Shown: positions 48,268 to 60,523, counted from the stretch's first letter. The stretch is 64,000 nt of DNA from Paramarasmius palmivorus (GCA_037176845.1 JAYKXP010000090.1:144793-208792); one strand, 5' to 3'. Notes: a model not told the origin generated them from the letters alone. Made by a program: numbers and translations.

Positions 48268-50501
48268 ATGTTCAATAACATCAGACGGGCCACCATTAAC
48301 GGTCCAGCTATCAACAAGGTATTGGGCAACCAGTCGAATGTCACGGTCACAGGGGGAGTAGCCTATATCGACCGATGGCCGGATGAGCCTACGGAATACG
48401 ACGAGGTATGGGCTCTCATTGTGATGTATTCTCCCGAGCTGAACACGAAAATGATAGTATGAACGCTTTAAGACAGGGGAAATCCATCTCTTGGAAGAGA
48501 TCCATTGTGATGATATCTTGGTCTGCGGTCACTCAGCCTGGAACTGCGGATGTGATGCACCTCGTACAGTACAGAGGAAGATCTACAGTGTCGGGTTGGC
48601 TAAGCATCAACCCACGTTCACCGCCCTCGAATACAATGGCCCGGAGGCACGAGAGGTTTGGAAGGAAGACTTCCGTCGTTTTTCACAACACAGGTTCGTT
48701 ACCGCCTTCCCCATCCAACAACTTCACTGACAACCAGATAGGTCTCCGGACGCATGGCAACTTTACGCCCTGAACCAATCCAAGGTCCCGTTTTTAATCT
48801 TCCATGATGGTGAGTCTTCCTCCCTCTTTAGTAGTGTCGTATATTAATCTGGTTGGCGCAATAGAGCTTGTTCCTCTTGGGAATTTCCATACAAAGTCGT
48901 TTTGGGGGGATTTCTTTGTTAATTGGCTGCGGGTGCGTCCTCAACTTGATGTTTCTTGTGCTTGCAAAGTTAACATGCTGTTCTTACAGGAGAAATTGGG
49001 TTGCCTCTATGAGTCGGCGATATGGTTAAATGCAAGAAACAATCTGATAAAGGGACTCAATAGGCCTGGATTTTCCGTTACCGATGCTGGAATTGTCAAT
49101 GGAATTCCTATCCCAACCTCAGCAGAGATGCTCAAAGACAACATTTCCTTTCAATTCTTTCAGAAATTCCCTTCAGCAGAGTTGGACCGTATCATCATAA
49201 TATATGCTCACACGCTTTTCAGAGACTCATATGATCTACGAAGTCTTATTTGTGAAGCACCGTTCAACATCCTACCACAAAACATCCTGGGGATGCTCGG
49301 TAGACTTCGTTTTGATACTGTTTACTCTCCACTGGGGGCTGTTGCGAGGTGGCAGGATGGTGGGTCGTTCTGGAAGATAAATGAGCAGAGGTTGTCGGGG
49401 TTGGTGGATGAAACAGTAGTGGATGATGGGCTGATTCGGTGAGTGAAGGTGGGCATAGTGGTCCAGTTTTGAGTACTTATTTCTAAAGTTTCCAGCTAGA
49501 CGGCCCAGAAGTGGGTGCTCATTTCTTTATTAACCAGAGTAGATTTCGGGAGAGCTGGTTGTCACAAAGCTTAAGTATCATCAGTGCCTGCAGGATGTGG
49601 GAAACAGCCGAACAATGTGGTATGTCCTGACTCCTCTCCTTCACCATGTCGACGATTAAACTCATCATGCTCCCTTTGCATAGTGACAGTCATCCCATCA
49701 GTGGATCTCATTCTCAAATCAAGATCATCAGGATACTTGAATCAACAAAGACCCTTACCATTTGAAAAACCCCCGCCCGTCTACCTCTTCATCTACCCTC
49801 TCCCCATGACGGTGTCCGAAATTGACTCATGGGGAGAAAACAGAACCCACTTCTGGTCTCTTGATAAGAATGGGCGTTCTCAGATGACAGATGAGGAATG
49901 TTGGCAATGGAGAGTTCCGAAGCTGAATATATATATCAAGTATTTCAGCCTATCTGGGTGGACATGGCCAAGCTTTGTCTATACTGCCATCCGCGACTGG
50001 CAAGTCGCTCGCGGCTTCGACCCTACCACTGCCGATTTTGCTCGAAGTCTGGGATATCCGGAGTTTGATATCCTCATCGATAATGAGACAACAGGAAGTC
50101 GGGTTGAGGAAGTTCATGGTTAGTCCCATAACTCTACAGTCATTTGTACATTGTTCATTTACAATTCACAGAAAACTCATCTTCTGGTCCGTCCTCTCCC
50201 GACAAGCAGAACGACCAAAGTGTGCCGGAAGAACTTGATACGCCTCCGGCAGTCAAAGGTCAGTACTCCATTCAATGCACCGTTGATTCCACTATCTCAC
50301 TTCGTGTTCACAGTCGTGATCCCTCAGCCTCTGCTCAGCACATCTATGACGGAGCCTTCACGACACACCGTGCCGCCGGTCAAGGCTCAGACACCCCCTC
50401 ACGTGCAGCCGATGGTTGATAAACTAACGACTGTGAGCATTCTGGGAAAGCGTAAGCGAGGCAGCCAGATTCATACAAGAAGGGTCAGACGAAGGGTGTG
50501 A
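48268..50501 (+). CDS. Uncharacterised agaricomycete protein, tandem copy 1
   Basis: Function unknown. About eight exons join in frame. Exon 1 (48268-48405) encodes a Gly/Val-rich start with NGPAINKVLGNQSNVTVTGG. Exon 2 has GEIHLLEEIHCDDILVCGHS and a Cys-rich bit (WNCGCDAPRTVQRKIYSV), then YNGPEAREVWKEDFRRFS. Next come AWQLYALNQSKVPFLIFHDE, LVPLGNFHTKSFWGDFFVNW, EKLGCLYESAIWLNARNN, GIPIPTSAEMLKDNISFQFF, YLFIYPLPMTVSEIDSWGEN, TDEECWQWRVPKL and YTAIRDWQVARGFDPTTADF. The C-terminus (SILGKRKRGSQIHTRRVRRR) is strongly basic and looks like a nuclear localisation signal. The IFHDELVP block is typical of a large agaricomycete family seen in many mushroom genomes. The frame is intact at every junction checked. 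Confidence 0.65.
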
Positions 50502-53340
50502 TTCTTTTTTGGTAAGTGATTCGGCAAGTTCTAAGGTTATCGTACTGACTATCTGCAGGTACTTGTGTCCTATGCGAATCCTTGCTTCATTTGCGTATTC
50601 ATGAATATGTTATTCTTTCTTTTCTTCCTTGTCGGTGGTTGGACTAGTACTATAGGGCGTACAACGATACACGGATTACCTTGCGCTCTATGAGTCGAAC
50701 TCGCTGTGTTATATTGTCTATATTGTTCAATGCTATGTATCTGGCTACCGTGCGTATGATACCTAGATCGATGAATTGTAACTGCCTGTCGGTGATATGC
50801 TTGAAAGCAGCATCAACAGCATCAGCGACGCGTTCAGGGCGTACATCGAGATCGGGACGTCAACAGGGCTAATAGCGTGTATGAGCATGCTATAGCAGTT
50901 TACCGCGCTCTGGCCTGGGTACGATATAAGTATATGCCTTGAGAAGCTCAGACAAAAGAAGCTCATGTGAAGACGACACGGTACCGTGACATCATTCACG
51001 GGCCGCTCTCGTTGGGTGATATAGCCTTCAAGATTCCCTTTCATTACGTCGCAGTACAAAACTTGCAAGATAAAGCTGTATCTTAAACCGCCTTGATTAC
51101 CGGGAAATCTATTGAGAACAAGTATAAGCCGTCGAAGAAAAGTGCGGGATAAAAACTCACCTAACTTCCACTGCGTGCACCTAGTCCCCGGTACGCGTTC
51201 CACCCGGAGCTTAAAACGCGAACGAAGAGTCCAGGCCAGTGGATATTCATTATGAAGCGCTCATGGCATCCACATTGACGTCTGTGTTACTGTAGCTTCT
51301 CGCGACTTCCACCACCAATGCTTGTCTATCCACTTTTCGTGTCGATAAAAGTCAGCTGAGAGCAATGAGTTGCATACTATAAGCGTCAGAAGAGAAGAAC
51401 AAAAAGATACCGACGTACCAATGCCCATGTCTTCACCTTCAACCCATTACACGTTCAAGACCCTACATTGCTTTCAAGATGAGGAGCGAAAACCATATGA
51501 ACGATTGGGGGCATACCTTGTTATCGAATCCTCGAGGAACCGCAATAAGAACGTCGGTCTTGCACGTTGATGACTATACTCTCGTCCGTGTAAACCCCCA
51601 ACGGCTGGAACCTGGCACTCTTCCAACCCAAATCCATCGATGACAACTCGCGATTCCTTCTCCCCGAGCCCTGTACCCACAACAGGTCGGTAGGACGTTC
51701 CAAACTTGAGGTAAGATTTTGGAGGAAGGAGCGGGGTTGCGGGCGAGGAGTTGGCTGTCTGGAACCGACTTGCAAGGAACCGCGATAACCTCGAGAGAAG
51801 AATGTTCGGTCTTGCACGTGGATGACTATACTCTCGTCCGTGTAAACCCCCAATGGCTAGAACCTGGCACTCTTCCGACGCAAATCCATCGGCGACAACT
51901 GGCGGTTCCCTTTTTCCCCGAACCCTATACCCACAACAGGTCGGTAGGACGTTCCAAAGCCAAAAAGAGCCTGGGATCCAAACTTGGGGTAAGATTTTGA
52001 GGGATGAGATGGGAAGGAGCGAGTTGCGGATCGGGACATGGGTGAAGAGTCGGGCGCAGATGGCCTGGAACCGACTTGGGTATTGAATCGACGGTAGGGT
52101 GATACTACGTGTCTTCGGCTGGGGCGACGGATCCCGAACTTCTGAATGCAACCAGCAGTCTCTCAAACACTGTGCTATTGGGATAGATATCGGTAAAACG
52201 CGTTGAATATGAGGAATGTCAATACTGACCGTGGTAGAACCAATAGAGCTAGCTTGGCTGCCGTTTCGACTTCCAATGTTGCTTATCCAGACCTATACGC
52301 AAGCTACAATCCATCGCACGCTTTTGGCGACTTTTCGGAGCAGAATACACAAGGGAGAAAATGGGGCGGGCGAGCGAGCGGCGTGTTGACGCCAGGGAAT
52401 CAACGATTAGTGCAGTGACTTGAGTATACGAGGAGCGGTGCCTGGAAGATCGAGAGATGATGCAGAGGAAGCTGCACCGGGGATTCGTAACAGGGTGTAG
52501 TACGAGTGTAGTATGTGCAGGAGTGAAATTGCAGCCAAATATGATTGGCAACGGGTGAAAGGCGTCGTCTTTGGACTCGGGCGTTTGTGGAGTGTTTGAG
52601 TGTCATAGATAGCGCGAGCGGCGAGCCTTGTTGGCGGATACTTGGCTTATAGGTGGTGTTGGAGAGTGTCTTTGGGAAGGGGATATGTGATAGCGATAGA
52701 CCTGGGATCTTCGAAGATTTGATAGGTGACGCGGTGACAACTGCTTGCGTACGACTGAATGAGCCTTGATAAAAACCGTGGAATAAATAGGTTACACACC
52801 GTGGTAGCGTGGCTGTATCTCGAAGACACGGCGAACAAGGTGCAATGGCTGGTGATCGTTTTGAGCAGACAAGCGCCGGCGGCGAACACGCTTTTACCTC
52901 GACTACCACCTCTTTCCTCAGCCAACTCATACTCCTCCAAGGATTTATATCAGTTGCAGCCTTTTTTTTCGATTGACGACAGGGTACGTTCCTCGTCCTA
53001 CATACATCCATGGCCGCATACCTAACCTATCTCTCAGACGCGTCATGTTCATCTATCAGAAATGACATTACTCTAGGTGAACTTCGCGATGCGTTCACAC
53101 TGAGAGTCGCCGTTTAAGCCGACTTTCTCTGCAGAATCCAAGGCACGTACAGAAATACCAGTGCCTACTGCGGTATCCACACTACTGCCCTCTGGAAATC
53201 ACCGACAATTCCATCTATACATCATCGCATCGTGCACCTCACAGCTACAAAGCTGTGAGATGCTTCGTGTACTCCATGGCCTCTTATTCAACTACCACCA
53301 ACAAATCTCTCAGCGCTCAGCTCTAGCTCCTTCGTCAACA
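50502..53340. other. Gene-poor interval between the two copies
   Basis: 2.8 kb. It holds the 3' flank of copy 1 (to about 50730, alignable to the flank of copy 2), a two-unit tandem repeat near 51.5-52.0 kb, and the 5' flank of copy 2 from about 53070. Long antisense frames at 51474-52166 and 52400-53011 are not supported as genes. Confidence 0.4.
51537..52025. repeat. Two-unit tandem repeat of about 240-250 bp
   Basis: Unit 1 (about 51537-51775) and unit 2 (about 51776-52025) share long stretches, for example tgactatactctcgtccgtg at 51571 and 51823, acccacaacaggtcggtagg in each unit, and ggaaccgc at both unit starts. Unit 2 has an extra piece (aaaaagagcctgggatcc) near its end. Confidence 0.75.
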
Positions 53341-55526
53341 ATGAGCTTTAATGCATCGCAGGTCACTGTTACTGGTCCAGCTATCAACAACGTATCCCGC
53401 GATCAGGTCAATTTCACAGCAGAAGTCATCCAAATCAGTTCACAGGTGGATGTTGAGCCTACGGAATGCGACGAGGTATGAGGTCTCACTGTGAGGTATA
53501 TTCGCGAGCTGAAAATGAAAACCATAGTTCGAACGGGTGAAGACAGGCGACATCTATCTTTTGCAAGAGATACATCGTCGCGATATCTTGTCCTGCGGTT
53601 GTCCATGGGACAACTGTGGATGTCATTCACGCCATAGGACCCAGAGAACAGTTTACAGTGTCGAGTTGGTTAAGCAGCGAGCCAAGTACACCGCTATCGA
53701 ATACAATGGCCCGGAAGCACGAGAGGTTTGGGAGGAAGATTTCCGGTGCTTTTCACAAAAGAGGTTCGTTACCACCATCTCCACCTAACAATGTCACTGA
53801 CAACCAGATAGGTCCCCAGAGGCATGGCAACTTTACGGCCTGAACCGATCCAACGTCCCGTTTTTGATCTTTCACGACGGTGAGTCTTTCTTCCCCTGCA
53901 GAAACGCCGTCTACTGACAAAGCTGGCGCAATAGAGCTAGTTCCTATTGGCCATTTATACAAACACTCGTTCTGGGGCGATATCTTTGTTTATTGGTTGG
54001 CGGTGCGTCCTAAATTTGCTATTTCCTGTACCTGCAAAGCTAACCCTGTCCTTTTAGAGGAAATTGGATTGCTACGAGTCAGAAATATGGTTGAATACGA
54101 GAGGAACTCTAATCCAGGGACCCAAAGGGCCCGATCTTTCCGTTCCAGGTGCTGAAATACTCGATGGAATTCCTATCCCATCCTCAGCAGAGATGCTGAA
54201 AGACGATATTTCCATTCAATTCTTCCAGAAATTCCCTTCACCGACGATAGACCATCTCATTTTGGAATGTGCTTACTATCAATCCTCAGAGTCACCGCTC
54301 AAACATCTTTTTCATGAAGCGCCGCTCGACATCCCGCCGGAAAACACCTCGGAAAACCCCAATGGGCTCTGCTTTGATACTGTTTACTCTCGTTCACTGG
54401 GGGCTGTGGCGAGGTGTCGGGATGGTGGATCTTTATGGGAAACGGTGATCAGGGAAGGGTTGGTGAATAAAAAGGTATTAGATGATGGGGTGATTCGGTG
54501 AGTGAGCGTGAGCGTAATGGTTCAATTTTAGGTGCTGATTTCTAAAGTTTCAAGCTAGACGGACTAGACGTCGATGTTCGTTTCTCTTTTGACTGGCTAA
54601 AATTCGAGGAGAGTTGGATGTCGCAAAGCTCCAGGATCATCGATGGCTGCAGGATGTCGGGAACAGAGGAAGAATGCTGTATGTCCAACCCCTTCACTAT
54701 GTTGACAATCGAACTCATCGTACTTCCTTTGCATAGTCATAGTCAACTCATCAGCGAATCTCACTCTCAAATCAAAAGCATCAAGCTCCTTGAATCAACA
54801 AAGACTCTTACTATCTCCAAACACCCCGCCCATCTACCTCTTCGTGTATCCTCTTCCCATGACGGTCTTCGGAGTCAAATCATGGAGAATAAACAAAACT
54901 CACTTCTGGTCTCTTGACGAGCATGGTTTATCTGAGATGACAGAGGAGGAGTGTTGGCGATGGGGTGTTCCGAAGCTGGATGCGGATGCAGTGTCGTATG
55001 GGCCAGAACACATGTTCACATGGTTAAGCGGTGTCTACGATGCCATCCGCGACTGGCAAGTCGCTCGTGGCTTTGACCTCGCCACTACCGATTTTGCTCA
55101 AAGTTTGGGAATTTCAGAGTTGGATATCCTCGTCATCGACGAGGCAGCGGAAGGTCGGTTTGAAGAAGTTCATGGTTAGTCCTAGAACTTTGCAGTCGTT
55201 TGCACATTGTTCATTTACAATTCACAGAAAACTCATCTTCTGGCTCGTCTACTCCCGAAACATGGAGCGGCCCAAGTACGTCGGAGCAACTTGATACATC
55301 TCTGCCGGCTGGAAGTCGGTACTCGGTTCAAAGTTCTCTGTTAGTTCCGCCATCTCACTCCACAGAAACAGTCACGGTCTCTCAGCCTTCGCTCACCACA
55401 TCTACGACGAAGCCTTCACAAATCACTGTACCACCGATGGTTCACAACTCAGCCCCTGCGAGCATTCTGGGAAAACGCAAGCGAGGCAGTCAGATTCATA
55501 CAAGGAAGGTCAGACGAAGAGTATGA
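53341..55526 (+). CDS. Uncharacterised agaricomycete protein, tandem copy 2
   Basis: Paralogue of the gene at 48268-50501 with the same exon order, direction and spacing. Exon 1 starts MSFNASQVTVTGPAINNVSR. Later blocks: EIHRRDILSCGCPWDNCGCH, YNGPEAREVWEEDFRCFSQK, WQLYGLNRSNVPFLIFHDEL, LVPIGHLYKHSFWGDIFVYW, GIPIPSSAEMLKDDISIQFF, YLFVYPLPMTVFGVKSW, EEECWRWGVPKLDADA, YDAIRDWQVARGFDLATTDF. The basic end SILGKRKRGSQIHTRKVRRR is nearly identical to copy 1, although the linker before it has diverged, so the C-terminus appears constrained. No frame break was found. The TATA element of copy 1 is changed here. A MITE-like element sits about 170 bp downstream. Confidence 0.65.
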
Positions 55527-55692
55527 TTGCTTTCGGTAAGTTCTCGTATCACTGAGGTTATCGTACTGACTTTCTGCAGGTACTCGTCCTTGCTGAAAGT
55601 TGCATATCCATGATTGTGTTATTCTTTTTTCTCCCTCTTCAGGGATTATAGGGTGCACAACGATACACGCACGGATTTGCGCCCTACGATTA

Positions 55693-55950
55693 CTGTAGTG
55701 GAGCGTATGGAGGCGACGGTCACGGTCACGGTCAAGCCTTTTCGTCGCTAAATCACCGTGACATAACGGGTCACGAAGGGCTCGTCGCCGGCCACAGACC
55801 GTGACATGTGTGGCCGTGGCCACTGCTTGGGCGGTGGACAATACGTGTTGTCGCCCAATCAGGCGACAGTCACGGATCACCACGGCCTTGTCGCCAGTCC
55901 GAGAGGGTGTCACGGAAAGACCCCCGTCGCCTCCATACACTCCACTACAG
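55693..55950. mobile_element. MITE-like element with inverted termini and TA target duplication (mariner-type)
   Basis: The left end CTGTAGTGGAGCGTATGGAG, continuing GCGACG, is matched in inverted orientation by the right end CTCCATACACTCCACTACAG, preceded by CGTCGC: 26-27 bp with one mismatch. Both ends are flanked by TA, the target duplication typical of Tc1/mariner elements. The 258-bp interior has no open frame of note and is built of GGTCACGG-like and GTGAC-containing inverted and direct motifs. The equivalent flank of copy 1 (about 50660-50730) shows the same surrounding sequence without the element, so the insertion postdates the duplication. Confidence 0.8.
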
Positions 55951-56380
55951 TAGTTATATTGTTTATATCGTTTACTGTGTATTTGGTTCCTCTGTGCAAC
56001 AAGGTGCCCGACTTGGACAATGGACATCCACAATTACATTTTGCATTTCTTCCCCAAGCTTCGCTTGTGACGCACTCCTGTTGGTGTTCCCTGGATCTCT
56101 CTAGGCGTGTGCTTTCGTTGCGGATGGTGTGTATAAGTCAATACTCGGAACGTCGTCAGGGTGTTCCATCAAACGGCGCTTCTTTCCTTCTCACCACCAT
56201 ATCCCAAGGCTACACCCCGATATCCTCGACCAAATGCGGGCACTTCTGTCCGGATTTCCAGAGAGCATTCACGACCGTCTTCAAGTAAACATCGCTGATG
56301 TAACGCCAGGTTGGATGTAGGAGCCGTGGTTCGCGAGCTGGTACCCTTAAACGATAGGCCTCAACGCCCTAACCACCACC

Positions 56381-56955
56381 ATGGACAGTGCGATGTCTAC
56401 CAACTCCAATTTGCCTGCTGACGGTGAGTTCAATAACGAAAATCCCTCAATTTGATTCAAGCGAATAGTATCAGCACCTTCCAACCTCGAACCAGCTGGT
56501 CCAAATGGCGCCTACTACCTAAACATTTCACTTTCAGCATTGGCAAGACATGGTGAGTGTTGCTATAGTACTCGGTCTTCCTGGGTCTCACACGTTTGAC
56601 ACTGCAGTATAAAATTGACCTTACCCGCGATACGCGATATCCACGAACGCTACAAAGAATTCGACATCTATGTCCGTTTATGAAACATTCCTGGATGTTC
56701 CCCAGACGCATACGAAGCAATGGCTAGTCAAGATCTGTGACCTTGAAAGGCAAAATCTTCACGGACAGTACCAAGTGCCCCATTGGTATGTACGACTATG
56801 ATGGACGCTGGGTGGTGGTACGTATACTCTTCGACCGGATATGGCGTATCAGGTCATGTATGACCCAACGGGAGAGGTTATGTGTACATTTGGTGGAAGG
56901 TTGATTACGCAGGTTAAGGATACATCGTTTGTTTCGGCGGATGGGGCGTAGGGCA
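56381..56955 (+). pseudogene. Fragmentary member of a small duplicated gene pair
   Basis: Begins MDSAMSTNSNLPAD, then SAPSNLEPAGPNGAYYLN, KIDLTRD, a broken match to HERYKEFDIYVRL, and a 3' stretch with WRIRSCM and GGRLITQVKD. Compared with the sibling at 57.5-58.0 kb, it has extra bases after KIDLTRD and a TGA directly after YVRL. The product is unrecognised. Confidence 0.4.
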
Positions 56956-57539
56956 GTTCCATAACCGTTGTAGTAGATAGAAAGACGTTCTGAATAAATG
57001 TAGCCGGCTGCCATTGAAGTAGCGGGCACATCCCGGGCCCTGTACTGCAACGCGAACATGATGAGATGCCGGCAAGGAGAATCAGGTTGCCTCTTACCAT
57101 GATGAACGCTTACCCTCGAATGCCCCAATGCTCCTCGACATTAATGTTGTTTTAGTGGCTCTCAGAGCCCCGCCATACATACACCGCCAAACGAGTCGTC
57201 CTTCAGAACAAACTAGATTCTAGGATGACGCGTTGAATACACAGTCCTTGCAGCATTTCAGTGCGTTCTGCTTTCTTATCTTCAAACAGGACCTGACCTT
57301 TTTCGTGTAGACAAATCGTGTCGTTCGTTGACAAGTCCTCCAATGAAGCAAGACCACTATCCCAGAAACAACCTACGAGGCGATCGAGTACCGGCACCTG
57401 CAAGTCACTGCGACTCACGATTGGTAGCCGTCCCCTATCCAAGCAAATTTGGTCTCCAACCTTCAGCCGTCGTTATCGATTTCTCAGGTGAGCTAGCTGG
57501 AAAATCCTCGACTTCAGTCGTACCTAATGCTTCCTTCGT

Positions 57540-57965
57540 AGCACCTTCAGTCTCACCCAGTCCACACGGTGCCTATTACAACAGTCCAGTGCCTCGAGAT
57601 GTTCCAATTGGCAAAGAATAGGAGGATATGGTGAGTCTTTCCATGCGTCTATATTCATACTCGATCTTATATCCAGAACTCCAGTACAAAATCGACCTCA
57701 CCCGCGACATCTATAAACACTGCTTGAAACGCTACCATCTTTATGTCCGTTTACGCGCTATCCCTGGCCTCCCAAATTCCCCAGATATCCCAGAACAACT
57801 CTCGAAACGTTACATCCTCAAGATTTGTAACTCCAAAGGCGATATCCTCGAAACAATACTCAGTGTCCTATCGTCGTGAACGACTACAACGGAATGGCAT
57901 ACCAAGTGAAGTATAAGCCAGCAGGAGAGGAGATTTTGGTGGGAGATTGATCACGCGGTTGAGGT
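57540..57965 (+). CDS. Second member of the small duplicated pair, possibly partial
   Basis: Shares with its neighbour the sequence around SPHGAYYNSPVP, then YKIDLTRDIYKHCLKRYHLY, VRLRAIPGLPNSPDIPEQLS and KRYILKICNSKGD, followed by MAYQVKYKPAGEE. The middle is open for over 80 codons but the outer exons are not settled, and the 3' part runs into stops. No family is recognised. It could be a small functional gene or a less decayed copy. Confidence 0.35.
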
Positions 57966-58770
57966 CTTGTCGTTTACTTATTTCGGCGGATGGGAGGAGC
58001 AGGGCAGTTCCACAGCCGTTGTGACTAGATAGAAGTATCTATGAATAAACGCAGCCTGCGCAGCCCCATATTATGTATCCATGCTCTTTACATGTACCAT
58101 ATCTGTATCGCGATCATAGCGGGATGTCGGTGGAACCTATGACAGACTTATTAGCTCTTATTGAACTCTTACAAGTATTGTACCGTGAGGCGTGACGCGC
58201 AAGCGGAGTTCGACGGGATAGGACCTGATAGGACGGGATTCCGTTCGGGAAGGCCTGACAGTGACGCGACAGCACTGGGACTGTTTTCTCAATCTTCTCA
58301 ATACCTTTGCGAACATTTTCACGGTAGTCCGAGTACTGGCAAGAACTTGGAGTATTGTCTTCAACTGTGCCCACTATCCGACAACGAGCTCCGAAAAATC
58401 CCTCGATAGGACTTGTCCAAGCTACTGTCTATTACCGTGAGTCTCGTTTTCTTTTAAGCCGTTATTCTGCTGAAGAGACCTTCAGGTTGAACGGAAAGAG
58501 ATGTCGAAGTCTGAAGGGCGGAGCAAATAGCTTGATTTCGAACCATGGCCATAAACATCGCGCAACGAATGCTCTCTCTCTACGCGTCACTCCTGCAAGA
58601 TATCCATTAAATGATTTCATTGACGATACAATTACCGTGACTCGAGCCTGGTGAAAGCTCAGCGCTCAACCCCAAGTCTATCTTGCTCCACATTTGACGA
58701 CGAAAAGAGTAAAGTATCGACAGCTAGCTACTAGTGTCTCCGGAACTCGAACTCGGACACTGCCCAAAGC

Positions 58771-59196
58771 ATGTTGAGATATAATATCTCGCATGTACCG
58801 TCTGCCGTGAGTATCGGCCAGTCTTTCAGGCAGCCCCTTGCTTATCCCGATACCTCAGCTACCCGCCTCAACCGGTCTCTATCGGTTTCATCAATCTTCG
58901 TTCCACAATCCAAATCCTATGAGAAAAGTCTTTCTATTGAACAAGCTAGGGCTTGGGTTGCATTACATGACACTTTCCGTTCCCAGTTCGGTGACCAAGC
59001 CACCTTTGACCTCCATCCTGACGCTCGCTTTCCAGATGACCTCATGTCCACTCTATCTACCACCTCCAGCGAATGGCATTTCGGTACCATCAAATCAACA
59101 AAGCACCCATCCCCATCGTTGGCATCCTCTGCATCATCCAAACATTCAATTGTCCTTGTGATGGCGGAACATGACTCCGGAAGGTTGCTGCTCTAG
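58771..59196 (+). CDS. Unknown open frame, 141 aa
   Basis: An uninterrupted frame from an ATG, Ser-rich, with a plausible folded stretch (SIEQARAWVALHDTFRSQFG, DQATFDLHPDARFPDDLMST). Nothing identifies it, and it may be an exon of a larger gene or chance. Confidence 0.3.
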   Translation: MLRYNISHVPSAVSIGQSFRQPLAYPDTSATRLNRSLSVSSIFVPQSKSYEKSLSIEQARAWVALHDTFRSQFGDQATFDLHPDARFPDDLMSTLSTTSSEWHFGTIKSTKHPSPSLASSASSKHSIVLVMAEHDSGRLLL

Positions 59197-60523
59197 GTCG
59201 TTTCGGAATACTTATTCGTGGATCTCAAGTAAATCTAGTCTGGTTTTTCGCCGGTGTTCGCTGCCAAGTATGCAATGATATGTATGTCCCACGCGGTCCT
59301 CATTGATATTGGTTTTTTCCCGATGTCAGTCCGTGTAACAGGCAGTGGCGTAATTCGAGGAGTAACTTGTGATATAAAAATGACTCCCAGAGGCGTTGTA
59401 AAAGTGCAGCTGAGGATGCGTCCGTGGATGCCATTAAAGGAGACAATTTTGGGAGCTTGCTCGGAAGCGACCGAAAGGCAAGACAAATATGCTCCAGTGA
59501 TTTGGGCTAGTAATGGCAGCGTGGGGCGCTAGCGATTGTTGTAATAGATTGAAAACGCTAGAAGTGATTTGGTATGATGATTGGTTTACGGAAACTAGTT
59601 GGTCGCAGCTGAGATTGAGCATTGATCGAGCATTGTTTACAATACTCCTTCGCTGAATACCGCGCAGGAGCTACAAAACACGAAACAACGGTACTACTTA
59701 CAACTCGAGCTGAGTTTTCCGAGTCAAGTGGATAATGGCAACATGCCCATCAGAAGTTACATCGCACTTTCAAACTCAATCGATAACCATTGCAGCGATA
59801 ACGGGTTACTATAAAAACCCAGTAGTTTGTAGGTACATGGGGCTTCATAATCAGCGATCTGCGGAGGGTAGGATTAGGTAGTATTGTAAAACCAAATCTG
59901 TGACTGGCACCAACGGAAGGCCGCACAACTGTCAACTAAGTAGTGAACGTTGATCGAATCATTCTGTCGTTTCCTTATGAGATCCCGCTCTTCGAAGAGT
60001 GCTGATATATGTACAGCTTTGTAGGAGCTCAGTTGATAGTGAGCGGCGAACCACAAGAGGACCTAATCAATGTAGTCCGGAGTCATTGAGATACCTTTCG
60101 AATTGACCCCTGAACGTAACATCACGGGCAATCCTGCGAAGATATGAGGACGGATTGGTAAGAGTGGGACCTATTGCTGTATGAAAAATGTACCTAATAA
60201 ATGTAGTCCGGGGTGGTCGACACACCGAAAGACGGTATTTGTTGACGGTAATGACCATAGACAGAAGTCAGCAGGAAATACCAGCATTACTTGAGACTGC
60301 ATACGACAATTCCGCGTCAACGAGACGCGTCATTAGGCGGTGCCGGTGAGGTGCAATTGAGACTGTTCCTATTCCTGCGCAAGGTTACCAAACAAGTTCT
60401 GAGATAGTACAGCAGTAGACGTTTAGGTTCTGTAGATGGAAACATAAAAGGCATAACTGACGTTAATTGTTATAGTACACCAATCCAGTTGCTCTCATCC
60501 CTAATCAAAACCGCAGCACAAAT
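59197..60523. other. Gene-poor interval
   Basis: 1.3 kb with only short, unrelated frames; no repeat or gene is recognised. Confidence 0.4.

Noticed and set aside
51474..52166. 230-codon minus-strand open frame over the tandem repeat
   Set aside because: It is created by the repeat being open in the same frame in both units; there is no family motif, splice context or promoter.
52400..53011. 203-codon minus-strand open frame
   Set aside because: Ser/Cys-rich without any recognisable domain, and it lies in a gene-poor spacer with overlapping frames on both strands.
53260..53340. Start of copy 2 at an upstream in-frame codon near 53161
   Set aside because: The ATG at 53341 aligns with the copy 1 start at 48268, and the upstream part aligns with the copy 1 promoter.
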